A stretch of DNA of 64,000 nucleotides, from positions 36,009 through 100,008 of the forward strand of contig DASQUK010000004.1 of the NCBI GenBank assembly GCA_035641315.1. Reading direction: 5' to 3'. The notes below the pieces were generated by a model. It saw only the letters and a list, made by a program, of their open reading frames with translations, was not told the DNA's origin and ran no database searches. The stretch comes from DASQUK01 sp035641315. GTDB taxonomy: Bacteria > Actinomycetota > Acidimicrobiia > Acidimicrobiales > VFJN01. The position numbers were made by a program, and so were the translations under genes. This document shows positions 58,503-64,000 of the stretch, in pieces (positions within the stretch are counted from its first letter, which is position 1; the number at the start of each line of letters is the position of its first letter).

Positions 58503-59732
58503 ATGGAGCTCGGTCAGTCCTCGCATCCCCGCCGCAAGACCCGCCAGATCATGGTGGGCGACGTCCCGGTCGGCGGCGACGCCCCCATCACGGTGCAGTC
58601 GATGACGATCACCAAGACGGCCGACGTCGAGGGCACCCTGCAGCAGATCTACGACCTGGCCATGGCGGGCTGCGACATCGTCCGCTGCACGTGCAACGAG
58701 ATCGAGGCCGCCGAGGGGCTGGCCCGCATCGTGCCCCGCTCGCCGGTGCCGATCGTGGCCGACATCCACCACAACCACCGCATGGCCCTGGCCGCGCTCG
58801 AGGCCGGCGTCCACTGCCTGCGGCTCAACCCCGGCAACATCCGCAAGCCCGACCACATCAAGCTGGTGGCGCAGGAGGCCAAGGACCGCGGCGTCCCGAT
58901 CCGCATCGGGGTCAACGGCGGCTCGCTCCACCCCGACCTGTACAAGCGTCACGGCGGCAAGGTCACGCCCGAGGCGATGGTCGAGTCGGCCCAGATGGAG
59001 CTGGCCTACTTCGAGGAGGTCGGCTTCGAGGACGTGAAGATCTCGGTCAAGGCGTCGTCGGTGCCGTTGATGATCGAGGCGTACCGCCAGCTCTCCGACG
59101 CGGTGGACCACCCGTTGCACCTGGGCGTGACCGAGGCCGGCCCAATGCCGGGCGGACTGATCAAGGCCACCGCCGGCATCGCCACGTTGCTGGCCGAGGG
59201 CATCGGCGACACCATCCGCTACAGCCTGACCGCCGACCCGGTCGAGGAGGCCCGGGCCGGCCGAGCGCTGCTCGAGGCCATGGGCCTGCGCGAGCGGAAG
59301 AACGTCGACCTCATCGCCTGCCCGTCGTGCGGCCGGGCCGAGATCGACGTGATCGAGGTGGCCCGCAAGGCGCAGGAGGCGTTCGGTGACCAGCAGATCC
59401 CGCTCCAGGTGGCGGTGATGGGTTGCGTCGTCAACGGACCGGGCGAGGCCCGCGACGCCGACCTGGGGATCGCCGCCGGCAACAAGAAGGGGCACCTGTT
59501 CGTGCGGGGCCAGAACGTGGCGGTGGTGCCCGAGGACCAGATGGTCGACGCGTTGGTCGAGTGGGCCACGTTCATCAACGAGCACGGCGTCGACGCCGCC
59601 TTCGAGCGGGCCAAGTCCACCCGTGACCTGGCCCGGCGCGAGGCCGAGCGCGACCGGGCAGCGCTGGCGGGCGCCCATGGCGACGACGTCAACCGCAGCG
59701 AGCAACGCGTCGAGCTGATTCGTAAGCTCTAG
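58503..59732 (+). CDS. ispG: 4-hydroxy-3-methylbut-2-en-1-yl diphosphate synthase
   Basis: 409 aa Fe4S4 enzyme of the MEP pathway. RRKTRQIMVGDVPVGGDAPI, VQSMTITKTADVEGTLQQI, VADIHHNHRMALAAL, RLNPGNIRKPDHI and LGVTEAGPMPGGLIKATAGI form the barrel; cluster ligands are CPSCGR and MGCVVNGPGEARDADLG, closing with GNKKGHLFVRG. The last ~35 residues are a charged helix (RRAEAERD-type) unlike the core. ATG at 58503, 35 nt after rip1. Confidence 0.97.
   Translation: MELGQSSHPRRKTRQIMVGDVPVGGDAPITVQSMTITKTADVEGTLQQIYDLAMAGCDIVRCTCNEIEAAEGLARIVPRSPVPIVADIHHNHRMALAALEAGVHCLRLNPGNIRKPDHIKLVAQEAKDRGVPIRIGVNGGSLHPDLYKRHGGKVTPEAMVESAQMELAYFEEVGFEDVKISVKASSVPLMIEAYRQLSDAVDHPLHLGVTEAGPMPGGLIKATAGIATLLAEGIGDTIRYSLTADPVEEARAGRALLEAMGLRERKNVDLIACPSCGRAEIDVIEVARKAQEAFGDQQIPLQVAVMGCVVNGPGEARDADLGIAAGNKKGHLFVRGQNVAVVPEDQMVDALVEWATFINEHGVDAAFERAKSTRDLARREAERDRAALAGAHGDDVNRSEQRVELIRKL
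59723..59728 (+). promoter_or_regulatory. Candidate -10 box (TAAGCT) inside the ispG 3' end
   Basis: TAAGCT lies in the last ispG codons, 6 nt before the ATG at 59735. Leaderless layout. Confidence 0.3.
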
Positions 59733-59734
59733 CG

Positions 59735-59932
59735 ATGGCTCGGGAGGCGCGGCGCAGCGAAGGTTTGTTCGGCCGCATCGGCTTCGTGCTGCTCGGCGTG
59801 TTCATCGTCTGGCTCATCGTCTCGTCGATCCTCGGGTTCGTCTTCTCGCTGATCCGGATGCTGCTGTTCCTGGCGCTGTTCGCGATCGTCGCCTGGTTTG
59901 TGCTCGTCGGCCCGCCCGACCGCCGCGATTAA
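59735..59932 (+). CDS. Small two-helix membrane protein
   Basis: 65 aa. Basic N-terminus (AREARRSEGLFGR), two transmembrane helices (IGFVLLGVFIVWLIVSSILG and LIRMLLFLALFAIVAWFVLV) and a PPDRRD tail. Similar tiny hydrophobic proteins are common and lack assigned function. The ATG begins 2 nt after ispG; a TAAGCT box overlaps the ispG end. Confidence 0.6.
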   Translation: MAREARRSEGLFGRIGFVLLGVFIVWLIVSSILGFVFSLIRMLLFLALFAIVAWFVLVGPPDRRD

Positions 59933-60003
59933 CCCGATAAATCCCCGATCAACCCCGAAACGCAACCCCATCGACACACACGATTCGATAGATTCCGCCG
60001 GTC

Positions 60004-60657
60004 GTGGACAACACCTCGCGCTCCCGTGGTTCATGGCTGACGCTGGCCGGCGTGGGCTTGGCCGCGGCCGCGTTCGCCGCTTCCGGCAACGGGCGATCGT
60101 CGCTTCCGGCCGACGCCACCCCCTCCGCGCCCAGCGCGACCGAGAGGCCGGCCAACATCCGTGCCGTCGACTTCGGCGAGGTGGCGCCCCCCGGATCGGC
60201 GTGCGCCGAGGGACTCCGGTTCACGCCACCTGCGGCCATCCCGGTGGACCGGGGTCGCAGCCCGGTGCTGGACATCGGGCGGTTCACGCAGCTGGAGGTC
60301 GATCCCGATGTCGCCTACGGCGACCTCGACGGCGACGGTGACGACGAGGCCGCCGTCCACGTGGTGTGCAACTACGGCGCCAACGCCGCCGAGGACACCG
60401 TGCACGTGTGGACGCTGTCCCGCGGCCGACCGGTCCACGTGGCGAGCCTGACGGAGCCGCCCCGCTCGATCACCGGTCCGCTGCCACCTGGGGTAACGGA
60501 CGTGGCGATCGAGGGCGGGCGGGTCGAGGTCACCTGGACCCACTACGCCGAGGGCGACCCCAACTGCTGCCCCAGCGGGCTGACGACCGTCGGCTACGCG
60601 CTCGACGGCGACCGGCTCGACCGCGTGGGTCGGCCGGTCACCCGCCCCGCCGCCTGA
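60004..60657 (+). CDS. Secreted protein with a DLDGDGDDE calcium-type loop
   Basis: 217 aa. The N-terminal SWLTLAGVGLAAAAFAAS is a signal peptide or anchor after DNTSRSRG. The mature part has a Ser/Pro/Ala linker, then a beta-rich domain with YGDLDGDGDDEAAVHVVC, the pattern of FG-GAP/EF-like calcium loops, and Cys at CAEG, VVCNYG and NCCPSG that could form disulphides. I do not recognise a named family; some actinobacterial lipoproteins share the DGDGxxE-A-V element. GTG start; a TAGATT box (59989-59994) lies 9 nt upstream. Confidence 0.65.
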   Translation: MDNTSRSRGSWLTLAGVGLAAAAFAASGNGRSSLPADATPSAPSATERPANIRAVDFGEVAPPGSACAEGLRFTPPAAIPVDRGRSPVLDIGRFTQLEVDPDVAYGDLDGDGDDEAAVHVVCNYGANAAEDTVHVWTLSRGRPVHVASLTEPPRSITGPLPPGVTDVAIEGGRVEVTWTHYAEGDPNCCPSGLTTVGYALDGDRLDRVGRPVTRPAA

Positions 60658-60668
60658 CGGCCAACTGC

Positions 60669-60699
60669 TTCGGGCGGCCGCCGGGAGGACCGGTACGCT
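60669..60699 (+). promoter_or_regulatory. proS promoter, same sequence type as ftsY
   Basis: TTCGGG (60669-60674), 19-nt spacer, TACGCT (60694-60699) within GGACCGGTACGCTCCG. Very similar to 36369-36398. The -10 box lies 9 nt before the proS ATG. Confidence 0.45.
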
Positions 60700-60708
60700 C
60701 CGTCACCT

Positions 60709-62115
60709 ATGGCGAAGGTGCTCACGGCCCAGGCCGACGACTTCCCCCGCTGGTACCAGGACGTGGTGGCCAAGGCGGAGCTGGCCGACAACGGCCCGGT
60801 GCGGGGGACGATGGTCATCCGGCCGTACGGCTACTCCCTCTGGGAACGCATGCAGGCCGAGCTGGATGCCCGCATCAAGGGGGCGGGAGCCGACAACGCC
60901 TACTTCCCGCTGTTCATCCCCGAGAGCTACCTGCGGCGCGAGGCCGAGCACGTCGAGGGCTTCAGCCCCGAGCTGGCCGTGGTCACCCACGCCGGCGGCA
61001 AGGAGCTCGAGGAGCCGATCGTCGTGCGCCCCACCAGCGAGACCGTCATCGGCGAGTACATGGGCAAGTGGGTCCAGAGCTACCGCGACCTGCCGCTGCT
61101 GCTGAACTGCTGGAACAACGTGGTGCGCTGGGAGCTGCGGCCCCGCCTGTTCCTCCGCACCACGGAGTTCCTCTGGCAGGAGGGGCACACGGCCCACGCC
61201 AGCCACGACGACGCCGAGGCCTACGCCGTCCGCATCCTGCACGACGTCTACGAGGACTTCATGGTCAACGTGCTGGCCGTGCCCGTGCTGGTGGGCCCCA
61301 AGACGTCCAGCGAACGCTTCCCGGGGGCCATCAACACGCTGACGTGCGAGGCGATGATGCGCGACGGCAAGGCCCTGCAGATGGGCACCAGCCACCTGTT
61401 GGGCCAGAACTTCTCCCGGGCCTTCGACATCACCTACCTCGACGGCCGGGGCGAGACGCAGCACTGCTGGACGACGTCATGGGGGTCGACCACCCGGATG
61501 ATCGGCGGCCTGATCATGGTGCACGGCGACGACGATGGTTTGGTGGTGCCGCCGGCGCTGGCGCCGATCCAGGCGGTGGTGCTGCTGGTGAAGGACGAGG
61601 CCGGCGCCGGTGAGCGGGCGTCGGTCCTGGCCGACGAGCTCACGGCGGCCGGCGTCCGGACCCGCCTCGACGACCGGGTGGCCCACAGCTTCGGCCGCCG
61701 GGCCACCGACTGGGAGCTCAAGGGCGTGCCGGTGCGGGTCGAGGTCGGGCCCCGCGACCTGGCGGCCGACGCCGCCACGCTGGTGCGGCGCGACACTGGC
61801 GTCAAGGAGCAGGTGCCGCTCGCCTCGCTGCGGGAGCGGGTCGAGCGCCTCGTGGTCGACATCCAGCGCGACATGCTGGCCGACGCCGTGGGCCGCCGCG
61901 ACGCCAACATCGCCGACGTGACCGACCTCGACGAGGCGACCAAGGCCTGCACGACCCGCTTCGCCCGGCTGCCGTGGCGGCTGGTGCGGGGCGAGGGCGA
62001 AACCCGCCTGGCCGCCGACGGCGTGACGGTGCGGTGCCTGCAGCGGCCCGACGGCTCGCTGCCGCGATCCGAGGACGAGGACGACCTCGTCGCCTACGTG
62101 GCCCGGGCGTACTGA
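60709..62115 (+). CDS. proS: Prolyl-tRNA synthetase, archaeal/eukaryotic type
   Basis: 468 aa class II synthetase of the short form without the bacterial editing insertion. DDFPRWYQDVVAKAELAD opens the protein; motif 2 RWELRPRLFLRTTEFLWQEG, then HTAHASHDDAEAYAV, RFPGAINTLTCEAMMRDGKA, QMGTSHLLGQNFSRAFDI and motif 3 WTTSWGSTTRMIGGLIMVHG. The anticodon domain (APIQAVVLLVKDE) and a C-terminal zinc-like domain follow, ending VAYVARAY, the Tyr-terminal tail of this class. ATG at 60709. Confidence 0.95.
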   Translation: MAKVLTAQADDFPRWYQDVVAKAELADNGPVRGTMVIRPYGYSLWERMQAELDARIKGAGADNAYFPLFIPESYLRREAEHVEGFSPELAVVTHAGGKELEEPIVVRPTSETVIGEYMGKWVQSYRDLPLLLNCWNNVVRWELRPRLFLRTTEFLWQEGHTAHASHDDAEAYAVRILHDVYEDFMVNVLAVPVLVGPKTSSERFPGAINTLTCEAMMRDGKALQMGTSHLLGQNFSRAFDITYLDGRGETQHCWTTSWGSTTRMIGGLIMVHGDDDGLVVPPALAPIQAVVLLVKDEAGAGERASVLADELTAAGVRTRLDDRVAHSFGRRATDWELKGVPVRVEVGPRDLAADAATLVRRDTGVKEQVPLASLRERVERLVVDIQRDMLADAVGRRDANIADVTDLDEATKACTTRFARLPWRLVRGEGETRLAADGVTVRCLQRPDGSLPRSEDEDDLVAYVARAY

Positions 62116-62162
62116 CCGCCGGTCCGGGCGCGGTCGCGCGCGGCCAGTGTTGGGTCCGTACT

Positions 62163-62191
62163 CTCCGCTCGCGGAGCGCGGCCGCTATACT
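62163..62191 (+). promoter_or_regulatory. Candidate rimP-nusA promoter
   Basis: TATACT (62186-62191) is a near-consensus -10. No clear -35 is present; instead a palindrome CTCCGC-TC-GCGGAG (62163-62176) occupies that position and could bind an activator or repressor. Transcripts would carry an ~80-nt leader. Confidence 0.45.
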
Positions 62192-62222
62192 TCGGGGTCC
62201 GTTCCGTTCGATCCCATCGAGC

Positions 62223-62252
62223 GAAGGCGTGGGCTTGGGCCCACGCCTTTCG
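62223..62252 (+). promoter_or_regulatory. Strong leader hairpin upstream of rimP
   Basis: AAGGCGTGGGC (62224-62234) and GCCCACGCCTT (62239-62249) form a perfect 11-bp stem with a TTGG loop. It lies in the inferred 5' leader, 29 nt before the rimP ATG and before the GAGGAGGTG ribosome site. Only a short TTTC follows, so it could be an attenuator or a stability element rather than a full terminator. Confidence 0.55.
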
Positions 62253-62278
62253 TATGACAAGAGGAGGTGTAGCAGCAG

Positions 62279-62776
62279 ATGAGCGTCGCAGACCGCGTGC
62301 GTGACCTCGTGCTACCTCTCCTCGACGATCGCCAGCTCGACCTCTACGACGTCGAGCTGCAGGGCCCCGTGCTGCGGGTCGTGGTCGACAACCCGCCGGG
62401 CCGGTCCGAGGGTCTTGACCTCGACGTGCTGGCCGACGCCACCCGGGCGGTGTCGCGGGCGCTCGACGACGCCGATCCCATCCCCGGCCGGTACACGCTC
62501 GAGGTCACGAGCCCGGGGCTCGAGCGCACCCTGCGCCGCCCCGAGCACTTCGAGCGGGCGGTGGGCGAGACGGTGAAGATCCGTACGGTGGCGGGAGTCG
62601 ACGACGAGCGGCGGGTTGAGGGACAGCTCGTCGCCGCCGACGAGACCGGCATCACCGTGCGCACCGGCGTCGCCGACGACGGCACCGCGTCCGAGCGGCG
62701 CCTCGCGTACGACGACATCGAGCGGGCCCGCACCGTGTTCGAGTGGGGTCCACAGAAGAGGGAACCGAAGTCATGA
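62279..62776 (+). CDS. rimP: Ribosome maturation factor RimP
   Basis: 165 aa. VADRVRDLVLPLLDDRQLDL, YDVELQGPVLRVVVDNPP, LDVLADATRAVSRALDDADP, YTLEVTSPGLERTLRRPEHF and the C-terminal SH3-like domain (VEGQLVAADETGITV). Needed for 30S assembly. GAGGAGGTG precedes the ATG. Overlaps nusA by 4 nt (ATGA), the universal rimP-nusA unit. Confidence 0.96.
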   Translation: MSVADRVRDLVLPLLDDRQLDLYDVELQGPVLRVVVDNPPGRSEGLDLDVLADATRAVSRALDDADPIPGRYTLEVTSPGLERTLRRPEHFERAVGETVKIRTVAGVDDERRVEGQLVAADETGITVRTGVADDGTASERRLAYDDIERARTVFEWGPQKREPKS

Positions 62777-64000
62777 GCGAGATGATGGAGGCGCTCCAGG
62801 CGCTGGCCGCCGAGAAGAACATCTCGGTCGACACGCTGATGGCGGCCCTGGCCGACGCGCTCGAGTCGGCCTACAAGCGCATGCCGGGCGCGCACGAGTA
62901 CGCCTGGGTCACCATCGACCCCACCAACTTCGACATCCGGGTGTACGCCCAGGAGATCGACGAGGACGGCGAGCCCTACGGTCCCGAGCTCGACGTCACG
63001 CCCAAGGACTTCGGCCGCATCGCCGCGCAGACCGCCCGCCAGGTGATGACCCAGCGCATCCGCGAGGCCGAGCGTGAGATGCGCTACGAGGAGTACGCCG
63101 GCCGCGAGGGCGACATCGTCACCGGCACGGTGCAGCAGGGCGACAGCCGATACACGCTGCTGAGCCTCGGTCCGGTCGAGGCCCTGCTGCCGCAGGCCGA
63201 GCAGGTGCCGCACGAGCGCCCCGAGCCCAACAGCCGGCTCAAGGCCTACATCGTCGAGGTGCGGCGCACGTCCAAGGGCCCGCAGATCGTGGTGTCCCGC
63301 ACCCACCCGGGCCTCATCCTCGAGCTGTTCAAGCTCGAGGTGCCCGAGATCGCCGACGGCATCGTCGAGATAAAGGCCTGTGCCCGCGAGCCGGGGCACC
63401 GCACCAAGATCGCCGTGTGGTCCAACGACTCCAACGTCGACCCCGTGGGTGCGTGCGTCGGCGCCCGGGGCGCCCGCGTGCGCCAGGTCGTCAACGAGCT
63501 GCGGGGCGAGAAGATCGACATCGTCCCCTTCTCCGACGACCCCTACGAGTTCGTGGCCAAGGCGCTGTCTCCGGCCAAGGTCAAGGAGGTGCGCATCGAC
63601 GAGGCCACGGGTGTGGCCGAGGTGATCGTGCCCGACTACCAGCTGTCGCTGGCCATCGGCAAGGAGGGCCAGAACGCCCGCCTGGCCGCCCGGCTCACCG
63701 GCTGGCGGGTCGACATCAAGAGCGAGACGCAGCTCGTCGAGGAGGAGGCCTACAGCCAGCAGGACTGGGCCGAGGGGGAGTGGGTCGTCGATCCCGAGAC
63801 GGGCGAGCAGGTGTGGCAGCCCGCCGAGGGCGGACCGGCGGTGTCGGCCGAGGAATGGGAGGCGGCCCTTGCCGAGCCCCAGGCGGAGGCCCCGGCCGAG
63901 GCTGCGACCGAACCGGCGGGCGACACCGAGCCGGCGGCCGGCGAGGCTCCGACGGAGGCCGAGGCCGGGCCCGCCCAGACGGCTGCGGAACCGGCGGGCG
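62773..64000 (+). CDS. nusA: Transcription termination/antitermination protein NusA (3' partial)
   Basis: 409 residues are present and the frame is open at the window end. N-terminal RNAP-binding domain (MMEALQALAAEKNISVDTLM, LADALESAYKRMPGAHEYAW), S1 domain (GREGDIVTGTVQQGDSRYTL), KH1 (CVGARGARVRQVVNELRGEK) and KH2 (AIGKEGQNARLAARLTGWRV). After about residue 330 it becomes an Ala/Glu/Pro-rich tail (EAPAEAATEPAGDTEPAAGE), like the uS2 tail. Pauses and modulates RNA polymerase. ATG overlaps the rimP stop. Confidence 0.96.
   Translation, partial: MSEMMEALQALAAEKNISVDTLMAALADALESAYKRMPGAHEYAWVTIDPTNFDIRVYAQEIDEDGEPYGPELDVTPKDFGRIAAQTARQVMTQRIREAEREMRYEEYAGREGDIVTGTVQQGDSRYTLLSLGPVEALLPQAEQVPHERPEPNSRLKAYIVEVRRTSKGPQIVVSRTHPGLILELFKLEVPEIADGIVEIKACAREPGHRTKIAVWSNDSNVDPVGACVGARGARVRQVVNELRGEKIDIVPFSDDPYEFVAKALSPAKVKEVRIDEATGVAEVIVPDYQLSLAIGKEGQNARLAARLTGWRVDIKSETQLVEEEAYSQQDWAEGEWVVDPETGEQVWQPAEGGPAVSAEEWEAALAEPQAEAPAEAATEPAGDTEPAAGEAPTEAEAGPAQTAAEPAG

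Overview
The window is about 64 kb of very GC-rich actinobacterial chromosome. Gene order follows the classic actinobacterial housekeeping backbone: rpmB, fakA, recG, rsmD, coaD, sepIVA-like, DUF177, rpmF, plsX, acpP, rnc, mutM, smc, ftsY, ffh, rpsP, KH protein, rimM, trmD, rplS, DUF2469, yraN, comM, dprA, xer, whiG-type sigma, LytM protein, rpsB, tsf, pyrH, frr, cdsA, dxr, rip1/rseP, ispG, proS, rimP, nusA. An archaeal/eukaryotic-type ProRS, GTP-dependent PEPCK, an MhuD-like haem oxygenase, an LLM flavin oxidoreductase and TIGR03086 (mycothiol-type) proteins all fit Actinobacteria. Many start codons sit 6-10 nt behind a TANNNT box with no Shine-Dalgarno site. The whole pattern is most like class Acidimicrobiia; this taxonomic call is inference. 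No tRNA, rRNA, CRISPR array, insertion sequence or prophage was seen.

Layout. 1-18.2 kb is accessory metabolism: a truncated NYN-S1 nuclease with a histone-like tail, xthA, a sigma-region-4 protein with a UvrD2-type helicase, a minimal metallopeptidase, a bPH/SHOCT membrane protein, a BtuF-like protein, galT-galK, an LLM oxidoreductase, an alpha/beta hydrolase framed by repeats, a CoA transferase, a PIG-L deacetylase, mhuD, a fusion surface protein, hsp20 and pckG. 18.2-30.8 kb carries ribosome, lipid and DNA-repair housekeeping genes, then two inserted modules: a vapBC toxin-antitoxin pair and a TIGR03086/ArsR/SRPBCC operon. 30.9-42.5 kb is chromosome segregation and protein targeting (smc, ftsY, ffh) and the rpsP-rplS operon. 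A decayed conservon (CvnA-type kinase plus DUF742) lies between smc and ftsY. 42.5-48.9 kb runs from a repeat-rich gap through DUF2469, yraN, an enoyl-CoA hydratase, comM, dprA, xer and the sigma factor. 49-64 kb is translation, isoprenoid and phospholipid synthesis, ending inside nusA.

How the genes work together. Ribosomal proteins, assembly factors (RimM, RimP, RsmD, TrmD, RNase III, Frr, EF-Ts) and SRP components cluster tightly, often with 4-nt ATGA or GTGA overlaps. PlsX, AcpP, FakA and CdsA supply phospholipid synthesis; Dxr and IspG supply the MEP pathway. DNA maintenance is covered by Smc, RecG, UvrD2, XthA, an Fpg-like protein, Xer, DprA and ComM.

The most unusual signals are: (i) a dispersed GC-rich repeat family whose hairpin stems change while complementarity is kept, forming both ends of one hydrolase gene, sitting where lepB-rnhB normally lie, and possibly present inside ffh; (ii) a secreted-type fusion protein with a serine-less esterase domain and an internal LPXTG signal; (iii) an Fpg-like protein lacking several canonical Fpg residues; (iv) a LytM-lipase fusion; (v) the conservon pseudogene.
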